Shown here: positions 34,165 to 44,920 of the stretch, one piece after another
Position numbering within the stretch: the first letter of the stretch is position 1
Layout: every line of letters starts with the position of its first letter
Source: Siphonodentalium dalli
Lineage: Eukaryota > Mollusca > Scaphopoda > Gadilida > Siphonodentaliidae
Direction: 5' to 3'
NCBI GenBank assembly: GCA_032622095.1
Contig: CP136063.1
Span: forward strand, 10,519,814-10,583,813
Length of the DNA: 64,000 bases
The notes under the pieces: model-generated
Database searches by the model: none
Seen by the model: the letters and a program-made list of their open reading frames with translations, nothing else
Told to the model about the DNA's origin: nothing
Made by a program: the position numbers and the translations under genes

Positions 34165-34473
34165 TGATTGATTGGGTTTTTTTTTTATGTCGCTTTAGCC
34201 ACTAAGGCCATATCACGACATTGCCAGTTTTAATGGTGGAGGAAATCCGCACACTTACGGCTAATCTAACAGTGATTTCAATGGCTGATAAACTCGTCGA
34301 CCATGTGCGGCAAACCACCGGCCATCGGCAAGTAACTGACAACTTTCCCAGATAACGATTTCGAGTTACAAAGTCCACGATGGAAACATGTGGATTTGAA
34401 CCCTTATCGCCAGCGCTGGAAGGCGAAACGGCTTGGAGTTGTACCCCTAACCGATTGAGCCACCGAGGCCCCC
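34165..34473 (-). mobile_element. tRNA-derived SINE with 13-bp target duplications
   Basis: On the minus strand the head contains TGGCTCAATCGGTTAG (box A-like) and GGTTCAAATCC (box B). A conserved-looking body follows (CGGTGGTTTGCCGCACATGG and GGATTTCCTCCACCATT), ending in an A-rich tail seen as a run of T near 34,178. Perfect duplications TAAAGGTCATGGT flank it at 34,152-34,164 and 34,474-34,486. The body resembles the mollusc/metazoan Meta-type SINEs, stated from memory of the pattern. Pol III transcription is inferred from the boxes. Confidence 0.85.
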
Positions 34474-34680
34474 TAAAGGTCATGGTGCTCGTCTGGTTTG
34501 TAGAGAGACTCGAAATACGACCTCCATGCTGAAAGAATGTCAGTTTGGTCACGGAGAAATACATCATTGAAGTTCATCATATTTGTAAGACCATTTGCTT
34601 GTGACGACGCAGAGTCTGAACTCAATGATTTCGAGAAACGCACTTGGTCGTGGGTTGCATAAAACTCAAGATCTTCGCAC

Positions 34681-34785
34681 GCTAATTATTTTTGACCATG
34701 CAACCCTAAACACAGGTATTATTATTTGTTTTGCCTTTTATTTAGTTCGAGCGGGAGGTGGTCGCTTCCAACATCAGGTTCATGG
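34681..34785. repeat. Inverted piece of endonuclease / family E junction
   Basis: CCCTAAACACAGGTATTATT through GAGCGGGAGGTGGTCGCTTC is the complement of 37,130-37,225, where a family E end adjoins the endonuclease SDHLPLEL codons. The 5' part of the reverse transcriptase ORF therefore begins in antisense endonuclease sequence. Confidence 0.75.
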
Positions 34786-36699
34786 AAGTGAACTGCTCTC
34801 GACATTGCTCCTTCGTCTTTTCAATGGTATCTTGGCGTTAGAGTGGACACCACCAGCACTAAAAATTGGAATCATCGTTCCCTTATATAAAGGTTCACCG
34901 AAGCCCAAGCATATCCCGGATAGCTACAGAGCAATAACTCTCTTGCCGGTGATATACAAAACATTCGAGAGCATCCTCCTAAACAGATTTCTAGGTGATA
35001 AGTGTCTTGATGATTTCCCTAACGCACTTCAACACGGATTTCAGAAAAACGTTAGCTGTGTGATGACATCATTTATTCTGCAGGAGTCAATAAGCTACGC
35101 CGCTGACATGAACTCTCGTGCATATGTGTGCTTTCTTGATAGTCAGAAAGCTTTTGACCGAGTCTGGCATCAAGGCCTCTTAGTGAAACTCAATGAACTC
35201 GTCTTTAAAGGCAAAATTCTACGCATTGTCTTCAACATGCACTATAACGGCACGAGTCGAGTGATGTATAATGGCACATTATCAAAACCAGTGGATATTC
35301 TGCAAGGAACAAGACAAGGGGAAGTGACTTCCCCTTTTTTCTACCTTGTATTTATCAACGACTTGCTAGCGCGTCTCAGTTCAACAAACGAAGGATTGTC
35401 AGTCGGTCATGTTAACTGCACTGATCCAACAACTGCTGACGATATCGCCTTGATTTCTACATCAAAAGCTGATCTAGATAATCTCATCGATATATGCAAC
35501 TCATATGCTCGGAATTGGCGATTTATGTTCTCGAACACAAAAAGTTTTGTTGTTGTATTCAACGAGTCGGGGCGTCAACACGAGCGCAGCAACAGAACTT
35601 GGTCTATCGGAGACCAAACGCTCCCTGAGACGACAGACTGTGTGCATTTAGGGATAAGACAGTGCAAGTTCAAGAACAGTAATACCAGGGCCTCTGATAT
35701 TTCCGATAAGCTTAGAAAAACATTCTTCGCAATTGCTGGTAGAAATATCACGAAACAATGCACTCCGCCCACGATGACCTCTCTTTTTAAAACTATTGTT
35801 CTGCCGAAATGTCTCTATGGGTGTGAAATTCTGACAACCTCTACATATTCCAATGTTTACTGCATGGAGAAAGCTTATCGCTCGTGTGTTAAGCATATAC
35901 AATCTCTCCCAACTCGACTCCTACTGTTATTTCAATGAGCCTGTTAGGTCTTATGCCACTCGAAAACGAAATACACATAAAGAAACTTTCATTCCTCGCT
36001 GATCTAATTTACCTTCCCGATGGGCACCAGGAACCACTGCGAATTTTCTTACATAAATTCTTCTTACAGAGCCTCTTCGGACGTGCGACAACAGGGTTTG
36101 TGTCCGACATTACACAGTTACTTCGGCAATACAGTCTGCACGCGCATCTGGATACTTTCGTTGCGACTGGCGAATTTCCTTCTAAATCAGCATGGAAGCA
36201 CCTCTGCAAATCAACAGTACAGTCATACTATGTTATACAATGGAAAACTACAGTGGACCGAGATACATCACTTGATTTGTTTCGCATTGTGCACAATGAT
36301 CCACTGTCATTTTGGAGTATTTGGACATTGCTGAAAAGGGACCCTGGCGCGTCTCAAGCTCTGAAAAATCTCGCTCTACTGCTCAACAGAACTACATTTT
36401 CTAATGATCGCACGTGTCGCGCTTGTGGTAACGGGATTCAGAATGACATATTACACGCCCTTCGTTATTGTACAGCAGCCAATTCACTTGCCCTTCGGAA
36501 TTCGTTTTGGGAACACATTCTTGATGAGGTTGGTCTCTCGACCTTTCAGTACATATATTCTAGAGATGATATGTCTCTGTTAGCCCTGCTTCTGGGTGGT
36601 GAGCCAATTAACTCACCCGCCGAACTTGACAACAACATAGAAACTATAATTCTCGACATGGCTAACTTCATTTATGGGATGTGTCATATGATACAGTAA
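34786..36699 (+). pseudogene. Non-LTR retrotransposon reverse transcriptase (jockey/CR1-like)
   Basis: Reverse transcriptase frame to about 35,915, continued after a frameshift in 35,935-36,699. Motifs in order: IIVPLYKGSPKPKHIPDSYR, RAITLLPVIYKTFE, FLDSQKAFDRVWHQGLL (first catalytic Asp), QGTRQGEVTSPFFYLVFIND and TADDIALIS. The last is the catalytic box, with Thr where Tyr or Phe is usual. The C-terminal part has RACGNGIQNDILHALRYC, a C-x2-C-x9-H-x4-C knuckle typical of APE-type LINEs. The upstream endonuclease is missing in cis. Pieces lie displaced at 33.9 and 36.9 kb. AATAAA at 36,715. It is truncated, frameshifted and rearranged, so inactive. The exact clade is not resolved. Confidence 0.85.
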
Positions 36700-36879
36700 C
36701 AATTAATTTGTGTAAATAAATTATTGTTTGCGCATAAAACAAAATCGCATTCACATGGACGGACGGGTCTCTTCAAGATATGACGCATACGATCAGCCAC
36801 GCAACGGTTCTGTTTTCTTAGTTATCTCCATTTGCTGTATATATATATTTCCATGTATGTATATATTCTTCTCCTACAA

Positions 36880-37175
36880 GGAGGTATACAATAAAATATC
36901 CACTCCCCCAAAACTAGAAAAACTAAAATTCTTTACAAAAAGAAATAACCTGTGTATAGTTCTAGGCGATTTCAACGCCAAACATCAAAGGAATTAGAAC
37001 TCATTCACTTAAATGACTCTGGGAAACCAACCCACTGCCCATATAACACAAAGCAATGGGATATAATATATCACGCGTTCGCTATGGAGAAAGCGGCCCA
37101 AACTCAGCATTGAAACCACCATTGGGCCTGATGTTGGAAGCGACCACCTCCCGCTCGAACTATATATAAGTCCAA
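36880..37175 (+). pseudogene. LINE endonuclease fragment, copy 2
   Basis: Contains CIVLGDFNAKH, the same TAG, and farther along, in another frame, PDVGSDHLPLEL with the conserved SDH of APE endonucleases. It is interrupted at about 37,168 by a family E element. It lies 3' of the reverse transcriptase, the reverse of the normal order. Confidence 0.8.
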
Positions 37176-37570
37176 AACAAATAATACCTGTGTTTAGGGT
37201 TACATGGTCAAAAATAATTAGGGTATAGGTAGGTAGGATTTTGTTTTCAAAGTGTTTTATTCTAAATTCCATTGGGTCACTGACAATTCAATCTACAAAG
37301 CTTCACAATTCAGATTAATTGAAAGGTTAAATAATAATTATTGTTAATCTTGAATTTGTCAGAGCACTAGACTAATAAAGCTTCTAAATCTTTTTAATAG
37401 GAGAGGTTTGAAAATGGGTAAGATACCTTTCGATGCCCTTCCCACTGTAGGTAGGATCCAAAAAAATCTGTGTCTACAGTCCAATAAAAAGTTTTAGGTA
37501 GGCACCTTTTTCTAGGGTATACCGGTACATGTAGGTAGGGAAACCCTAAACACAGGTTTGTTTTGCCTAA
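37168..37570. mobile_element. Family E TIR element, copy 2 (0.4 kb)
   Basis: Left end GTCCAAAACAAATAATACCT then GTGTTTAGGGTTACATGG. Right end ACCCTAAACACAGGTTTGTT then TTGCCTAA. It sits in the LINE endonuclease fragment. Confidence 0.7.
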
Positions 37571-37621
37571 CAAAGTTTAAAATCAGCATTTGTGGCTATT
37601 AACCCAATACCACACAGTAAA

Positions 37622-37845
37622 TTTTCTCGAAACAATGCGCGGAAGGTACCGCGCATGCAGTAAGCTTTTCTCGAAACAGTGCGCGGTAGTTTCTACCACT
37701 CACTCTCTCTAATAAAATGTTAAAATGATATTGCAAATTCGTAATTGAAGACCTTCTACTACTATATTTCATTAATAGACAACTCCCCCCGGCATAATAA
37801 CTGTTTTATTTGTACCGCGCACTTCCGCGCACTGTTTCGAGGTAC
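37622..37845 (-). repeat. Right arm of inverted repeat flanking the LINE cluster
   Basis: Complement of 33,420-33,665 with the TTTTCTCGAAACARTGCGCG landmark repeated within it. Confidence 0.75.
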
Positions 37846-38083
37846 GCAGCTATTATGTTTCATTCTATAGCAATGTAATCTAGTTCGTGGAATATATAAG
37901 TGGTTTTACCTCTGTTATACATTAATTTCATATGTGTTCCTTATACGATCAGTGTTCTGACTTACCCCGGTCTATGTTGCAATTTGCCCCTGATTTCAAA
38001 CAACCCGGGGCATGTTGGAACAAATGTATTTTCAACTTTGTCCATGTAAAATCGAAATAGATCACACATAATGATATGCCATA

Positions 38084-38626
38084 TTTAAAGGTGGATTATC
38101 TCTTTGTAAACAAGTTTTATATAGTTACCGGGGTATAAAATATTAGATTTGAATCGAAGATCGATCGACTCCTGTCCGGAAATGCTTCTATCGATTAATA
38201 TTTATTTTATTTCGAATATTTTCTGGTCTAAAAAGGGTTTATTTGTTCAGATAACGAACAATAGTGGTTACTGCACCGTTAACAGAGACCATAAATTTTA
38301 TTGAACAATTTTGTCACAAGTAAACTTTAATTATACTCATTATCGCTTATAACTATGGAACAAAACAATACAAACAACCAATCTGGGACATTTGACTTTC
38401 GGTGCGTAGCCACAGGAACAGCCCAGTGCTCTATATCGCAATATGGTATCATCTGAATGGTCGGTTCTAAAAATAGTAACATAAACGGTCCCGATTTAAT
38501 ATTCGAATAAAATCAATATTAATTGATAAAAGCCTTTCCGGACAGGCGTCTTCAGTTCATATCTATTATTTTATACCCACGCAACTATTTAAAATTTGTT
38601 ATTTAAAGAGATAATCCATCTTTAAA
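38084..38626 (+). mobile_element. Family F MITE, full length (543 bp)
   Basis: TIR about 20 bp: TTTAAAGGTGGATTATCTCT at the left, the matching AGAGATAATCCATCTTTAAA at the right. Subterminal GTTACCGGGGTATAAAAT and its inverted counterpart TTATTTTATACCCACGCAAC are also paired. Non-coding. Other copies or parts: 5.5, 7.5, 40.05, 41.6, 48.96, 53.0 and 56.56 kb. Confidence 0.8.
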
Positions 38627-38948
38627 GTCTTAAATTTGATGTACTTTATAATAAAAGTTGAAAAAAGGAAGGGCCCATGCTCACATTTCCATGTATGTGT
38701 GATTGAATAAAAAACGTTCCAACATGTCCCGCTCTCCCCTACTATTAAGCTATGTATGGTCTCAGTCATTACACAGTACATACCATGATTCTGAGCTGCT
38801 CCCGCTGCTGCTGTGGACGGCCCAAAATCTTCATCTGTGAGACTGGTTTTTCCTGTGTGAGATCTAGACAACGACTGACTGAGCTGAGGGCAGAGCGGGT
38901 GACCTGGGATAATCACCCAGTCACACTTCCTGGATTCACTAATTTTAC

Positions 38949-39314
38949 CATGTGCCAATGCATTCTCTTATATATGCGAGTCGACCATAGGTCGCCTCGC
39001 ATATATAAGAGAATGCATTGGCTTAACACATTAAAAATTATAAAATTGTTAAAGAATGTAAGAAAAAATGGTAAAAAGTGTTTTTAGGCCAATGCATTCT
39101 CTTATACCGGTATATGCGAGGGGACCTATGGTCGACTCGCATATATAAGAGAATGCATTGGCACAGGGCATAACTATAACCATCACAATGTGGTCAATGA
39201 GCCGGTTCCAATGATATCCATATTTGTATGGTTCTATTGAGACAGACCGAAGATATTTAGGCTGTTGAAGCTTTATTTGGCCGGTTTTGGCCGGTTTGTT
39301 GGGTAAAGGGTTAA
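38949..39314 (-). mobile_element. piggyBac-type MITE, reverse orientation, left-truncated
   Basis: The right end TTGGGTAAAGGG with TTAA at 39,311-39,314 matches the complement of the left end of the copy at 296. Both double hairpins with TCGACCATAGGTCGCC-type loops are present. The opposite TIR has been lost at 38,949. Confidence 0.8.
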
Positions 39315-39499
39315 ATCGCAATAATATCTGCATTTACAACAATCATCAAATAAAAATAAGGGAAGTATGATATAAAAAGACGCATTCTTGTTCATCGTCC
39401 ATAAATTATTTATGTTTTAATGACGCATTTTCGTATATTATGACTTTGTTAAATAATCAAAGTGAAAACGAAACAACGAGTTAAAAAATTTAAAAATCA

Positions 39500-39790
39500 A
39501 AATTTAGAATTTAAAAAAAAAAAGGGCTCATAACTCCTTTAAAATAAATCGGGTCGAACCCATATTCAAACTCGAACTGTATTTTGGGCTGAGAAACCTA
39601 CCGGTATATACCAAATTTGGTTCCGATCAGATAGAAAATGTTAAGAGTTATCGCATTATGCCTAAAGTGTCTACGGACGGACAGACATCGACGGACGGAC
39701 AGACATCGACGGACGGACAGACGAGTGGTCAATCCGGACATTGACACTATGTGTATACCATACTATGGTATACATGTGTAGGTACACATA
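39500..39790. repeat. Mollusc-type dispersed repeat with GGACGGACAGAC tail
   Basis: Contains AAGGGCTCATAACTCC, CCAAATTTGGTTCCGATCAG, a GACGGACGGACAGACATC triplet (39,672-39,722), GAGTGGTCAATCCGGACA and the palindrome ATACCATACTATGGTAT. A sister copy lies at 40,500-40,860. Confidence 0.75.
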
Positions 39791-40050
39791 AAAAGTTTGA
39801 TCCCATGCAGAGTACAAGAAAAATATATCAAACCTGGTGTGCCCCTTTAATATTTCAATACACATTTGTAATTGCTTTCCATTAATATATAGATAAAAGA
39901 AACTAGACCTACAGTTCTAAAAGTGTTATGAACAATTTTGTTCTCATAGAGTGATACAGAGCTCTCAAGTTTTTAAAAGTTTGAAAACCAAAGTTGTCTT
40001 CCCATGCAACCAACAAAATTCCAACATATCTACTAAACACAATCACATTT

Positions 40051-40499
40051 ATTAAAGATGGATTATCTCTTTAAATAACAAATTTTAAATAGTTGCGTGG
40101 GTATAAAATAATAGATATGAACTGAAGACCCCTGTCCGGAAAACCTCCTACCAATTAATATTGATTTTATTTCGAATATTAAATCGGGACCGTTTATGTG
40201 TCTATTTTTAGAACAGACCATTCGGATGATACCATATTGTGATATAGAACACTGGGCTGTTCCTATGGCTACGCACCGAAAGTCAAATGTCCCAGATTGA
40301 TTGCTTGTGTTGTTTTGTTCCACAGATATAAGCGATAATGAGTATAATTGACGTTTATTTGTGACAAAATTGTACAATACAATTTCTGTTCTCGGTTAAC
40401 AGTAACCACTATTGTACGTTAGCTGAACAAAACACGCCTTTTTAGACCAGAAAATATTCGAAATAAAATTAATATTAATTGATAGATGCATTTCCGGAC
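40051..40499 (-). mobile_element. Family F MITE, truncated
   Basis: Begins TTAAAGATGGATTATCTCTT and is colinear with the inverse of 38,084-38,626 until 40,499, where the next repeat cuts it. Confidence 0.75.
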
Positions 40500-40860
40500 T
40501 GGGTATCGATATGTATTTTGGGCTGAGAAACTCGCATACCAAATTTGGTTACTGTCAGATGAATTTTGTTTTAGTTATGGCAGCATGCATGGAATTCTAA
40601 GTTGAAAAAGGGCCATAACTCCCTAAAAAAAACTCAGATCAAAGAGTTCAAGGTAAACAGCTCCATGCAAATTTATTCGAACTTGATCTGTATTTGGTGC
40701 TGAGAAATTCATATACAAAATTTGGTTCCATTCAGATAGAAAATATTTCAGTTATCGCACCATGCGTAAAGTGTCTACAGACAGACAGACGGATTAACGA
40801 CGAGTGGTCAATCCGGACAACGACACTATGTTTACCATACTATGGTATGGGTAAACATAA
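40500..40860. repeat. Mollusc-type dispersed repeat, second copy
   Basis: GGGCCATAACTCCC, ACAGACAGACAGACGG and GAGTGGTCAATCCGGACA followed by ATACCATACTATGGTAT. Same family as 39,500-39,790. Confidence 0.75.
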
Positions 40861-41920
40861 AAACTAAATGGGTAGTGTTATCATGTTTTATTTACAGCCA
40901 TTATTTATAGTCAGTGAAAGGTACAGTACACGCATCACGAGTGTGCAGCCTTTAAAGGTGCATTATACAAATAGACAAATAAAGTGTCCCAATAAAATAA
41001 GCGATAATATGATCATATACGTAAATGTAATTTGCGCCCGCTTGTTACTGTTCATGGGATTATCGGATGAATTTTTATCTTTATAGAAGGATTTGATGAT
41101 AAACCCTAAGGATGGATACACACACACACATGCATGTAATCTCTGTAATTATCGTGTGTTTGGCGTTTTAATGGATCATACAGACGATGTAATATGTGTC
41201 CACTGACAACCCAACCATTGCCTACGTGTTGACCGCACTGAGTTCTAGTTCCATTTAAGTCGGAATGTAGATAAGCCGTTATCTTGGACCGAGTCGCCAG
41301 GCCACGTAAAATAATTATTCGTGGGATAACCCATATGGTAGACATTCTATTTAAATAATTACCAGTCCTCTCTTATTTATAGCAGTGGTGGATCAGGATT
41401 TTCCCCGACGCATGCAGGGGTTATATATGATCCCGAAAGCTACCGTTGCCAACAATAATTATTGGACTCCGCTGACCTTTGCATTATGAATAAATTATTC
41501 TAATTTAGGTAAGTTCAATCTATTTTTAGAGTGGGCTGAAAAAGTTGATAAGTATATCTCATTTTTGCATACCTATAGCACTATAAAATCAATATTAATT
41601 GATAGAAGCCTTACCGGACAGGGGTCTTCAGTTCATATTAATTATTCCATAACATTAGAGCTCTTTCCATCAATGTATCACATTATTATAATCAACAAAT
41701 TTGAAAAATGATCAAGGAAATATGGGTTGATACAAATATCGGACTTGGCACTGAAAGGGTTAAAAGTATGCATGTCAAGCGTGTAAATGTAAACCCCAGA
41801 AAGTAGATATTAAGGTTGGTTGGCTGATTTGATGGCAAATTACATGTAGCAGCAAAACATTTGTGCTGACTTATATAAAAAAAAATGGTCTGACCATTAT
41901 TAGTTACGGTCTCGATATTA
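40861..41920. other. No gene seen; scraps of MITEs
   Basis: Small ORFs only. 41,581-41,650 matches an end-proximal piece of family F. GGCACTGAAAGGGTTAA at about 41,748-41,764 looks like an isolated piggyBac-type right end. Confidence 0.5.
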
Positions 41921-42132
41921 CAGTAATGTCCAAAGTAAGTGACCACTTAACCACTGCAGAATTATGGGAATTTTTCATGACTTAGTCGGAAATATGGCTT
42001 GTTGCTATTCATCGGAAAGCTCTCAGCGAGAGTTTTCCGATAAATGGCAACAAGCCATATTTCCGACTAAATCCTGAAAAGTTACCCATAATTCTCCTGT
42101 GGTTATGGAGTCGATTACTTAGGGCATTACTG
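41921..42132. mobile_element. Family A TIR element, complete palindromic MITE (212 bp)
   Basis: TA at 41,919-41,920 and 42,133-42,134. Left CAGTAATGTCCAAAGTAAGT, right AGTCGATTACTTAGGGCATT then ACTG. The two halves are inverted copies of one another, meeting near 42,025, so the whole element folds into one hairpin. Confidence 0.9.
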
Positions 42133-42180
42133 TACCACGGTCTGTCAGTTATTTAAAGATAAACTGGTGATGATTTCTCT

Positions 42181-43401
42181 AAGGCCAACAAAAATAATAC
42201 CTGTTTAGGGTTACATGGTTCTGAATTCATTGACAATTCAATCTAGAAAGCTTCACAATTCAAACTGCATGTACATGTAATAGAAAGATTCAAAACTGAA
42301 TATTTTTAATCTTGAATTAGTCAGAGCACTACTAGGCTAATAAAACATTTTATAGCCTCATAGGAGAGGTTTGAAAATGGTTAAGATACCATTCAATGCC
42401 CTTCCCATTGAGCAAAAAAAAGAAAAAAAGATCTGTCTCTACAGTCAAGTAAAAAGTTTTGGGTAGGCACCTTTTTCTTGGGTGGCAGTAGACCCCGAAG
42501 CCACGACAAATAGTTTTCATGGCTGGCTCAACCGATTTTCGTGGCTGGTTAGCTAGCTAAGCCGGCTCAGTCACGACGTTCATGGCTGACGAAATATGGC
42601 GGCTCAGCCGGCTGAGATGTTATCATTCAGCGTATTTTCGTTTCCGAAATGTTCCTAATCCCCTGTTACCGGTTATAGACGCCGTTTTTTTTAGCGTTTG
42701 TGGTGAACCCGTAGAATTCCACACCACACGTAATCTTTTGATGTTGGGCTTTTCCATTATGGCGAAATTTCACGAAGGACTGGCATGGATATACTATATA
42801 GTTTCCCATCTAATCGGTATAGGTAGTTACATTGGGACTTCTGTCGACTTCAGACTGCTATCATCATTGCCATCTTGCGATATATGCATGCATCATTGAA
42901 TGATGAACCCGATAGTAATGATATATAATATTTCAAACTATTTTCTATTATTATGTGTATATATTGACAAATGCCAGTGATGTCTGAGACTGGGTGTGGT
43001 CGATATAAACAATTTATATTTTAACCCTTTCAATACCGAATGGATGCGCCCATTCAGTTATATGAAAGCATGCATTGGAATAGTCTATTCCACATTAAGG
43101 GGCCATGTGTTCTGATAATATAACAACCATGCCGTGTACATGCGAGTATGCCAATATTAGGCAATGCGGTTTAGTTCTTTGCGATTCACAATACAGTTGT
43201 GCTTGACATATAAGCCCATGCACACGGCTCAGCCATTTTACAATTCCGGCGGCGGAGATTTTTAAATGTGGCTGGCGTTAGATATAATATGGCTGGCGGC
43301 GGCTTGTGGCCAATATGGCTGGCGGCGGCGGCGAGCGATGGCGGCTTCGGGCTCTAGGTGGCAGGGAAACCCTAAACACAGATATATGTTTTTTTTGGCC
43401 T
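42181..43401. mobile_element. Family E TIR element, copy 3, with a 0.9-kb interior
   Basis: The left end AAGGCCAACAAAAATAATAC and CTGTTTAGGGTTACATGG parallels copy 2. The right end is GGAAACCCTAAACACAG then TTTTTTTTGGCC. The inner 42,485-43,365 part has repeated GGCTGGC/GCCGGCTCAGCC and GGCGGCGG motifs and no counterpart in copy 2. Its right end coincides with the edge of the ZAD-like gene duplication. Confidence 0.6.
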
Positions 43402-43432
43402 GAGAGACAAACCATCTCTTTTCGAAACTTAC

Positions 43433-44058
43433 CTTATCTCTCTCCTTACAGTAGCAGAGATGACTTTAATAAAGCTGCGTTTGGACCCAGTCGTAGCATT
43501 GTAAAAACCTTTGACCGCAGCAGAATAGTGTCTGTTTAACATTTGGTTTGCAATTGTCTCCCACTTGGATTGAACTTTCCGCTTCTTTGGCCTTGGACTA
43601 ACGGGTGGTGACAAATTTGTTGCCGGGATTGAAGCAGGTTTAGACACTGTATCACCATCTACTTTCTGGCCTTGTTCCGGGATTGAAGCAGGCAGAGACA
43701 CATTGGTATCATCTACATTCTGACGTGATAGTAGAAACACGCCCTTTGTAGAAATTGATGATGTTTTGATTTTAAAACCTATGTAATGTGATGCATTTGA
43801 TCTCCCAATTAATGATTTCATATCATTTTTAAAGCCATAACAACGACGAACAAGTGCCAAACATTCGTAGCAAAGAAACTTTCCCGATCGTGCTGACTTA
43901 TCTGGTGCTATAGTAGTATTAAAAACGGACTCCACAGCTAACCGACAGGTCAAGTTTTCTTTGATAGTCCGATCCATATGAAACCTATTATAACCATGCT
44001 TAATAGGCTTGAAGCCCTGTCCACATATAGAGCAGTTACCTCCATCATCTGAAGACAT
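43433..44058 (-). CDS. ZAD-like zinc-finger protein, first coding exon (paralog 2)
   Basis: A 208-residue exon product, clearly paralogous to 20,245-20,783. It has the same C9-x2-C12...C63-x2-C66 spacing, APDKSARSGKF before the second pair, YGFKNDMKSL after it, RPKKRKV signal (about 156-162) and the GFYNATTGSKRSFIKV block. It has about 28 extra residues before the signal, with PASIP repeated twice. It ends in the same phase-2 donor AAG|GTAAG. The start at 44,058 is followed by MSSDDGG. Two intact copies with differing linker length argue for some constraint. Downstream exons are not visible and function is unknown. Confidence 0.6.
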
Positions 44059-44059
44059 G

Positions 44060-44660
44060 TTCAGTATGCCGTGGTATATTCCATAGGTTTTAGTTTATCT
44101 TTGTATATTCCATGTGTTCACAATGTCGTGAAATATTCCATGTGTCAGTTGGTCGTGAAATATTCCATATGTTTCAGTACGTTGTGGTATATTCCATGTG
44201 ATTCAGTACGTTGTGGTATATTCCATGTGATTCAGTACGTTGTGGTATATTCCATGTGATTCAGTACGTTGTGGTATATTCCATGTGATTCAGTACGTTG
44301 TGGTATATTCCATATGTTTCAGTACGTTGTGGTATATTCCATGTGATTCAGTACGTTGTGGTATATTCCATATGTTTCAGTACGTTGTGGTATATTCCAT
44401 ATGTTTCAGTACGTTGTGGTATATTCCATGTGATTCTGCATATAGAGTTATATTTCATGTTCAGCAGCATCACGGTATAGTTTGTTTGTTTCAGCATATG
44501 ATGTCGTAGTGTATTCCATATATTTAAGCATGGTGTCGTATATCCCCGGATCAGCATGTCATAGTGTATTCCATATATTTAAGCATGGTGTTGTACTAGT
44601 ATATCCCCGGATCAGCATATTGTAGTGTATTCCATATATTTAAGCATGGTGTGGTATATC
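44060..44660. repeat. 29-bp minisatellite at the start of ZAD-like gene 2
   Basis: Nine near-perfect 29-bp units (TTCAGTACGTTGTGGTATAT then TCCATGTGA or TCCATATGT) run from about 44,173 to 44,430, flanked by degenerate ones. The array begins beside the start codon at 44,058. Confidence 0.9.
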
Positions 44661-44811
44661 CCCGAATTAACTAATATTAACCAACCACCAATCAAGTTCT
44701 TGTTCCGGATGTCATACTACATGTATGATGCGCACAAAACCCTGAAAATATACAAATAATCCAACATTCACATATATGAGGTGTAGTTCATGATTAACAT
44801 GTAGTTATATA

Positions 44812-44920
44812 CAGTAATGCCCTAAGTACAATGTAATCGACCTCTTAACCAAAGCAGAAATATGGGTAACTTTTCAGGATTTAGTCAGAAATATGGCTTG
44901 TTGCCATTCATCGGAAAGCC
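44812..44920. mobile_element. Family A TIR element, left half
   Basis: TA then CAGTAATGCCCTAAGTACAA. It lies at the same position relative to the ZAD-like paralog as the A element at 21,431, so it was present before the duplication. Confidence 0.75.

Noticed and set aside
34202-34567. 121-aa minus-strand ORF
   Set aside because: It lies mainly within the SINE and has no protein features. The tRNA-like head and A-rich tail explain the sequence.
34595-34785. N-terminal 60 residues of the long reverse transcriptase frame as genuine protein
   Set aside because: This stretch is inverted endonuclease and family E sequence, so the true reverse transcriptase homology starts after it.
42582-42899. 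105-aa ORF with a hydrophobic segment inside family E copy 3
   Set aside because: Single occurrence, no signal peptide or family resemblance, no splice context. Kept only as interior sequence.
43022-43100. TTAACCCTTTCAATACCG as a piggyBac MITE
   Set aside because: No matching right end with TTAA was found, so an element cannot be bounded.
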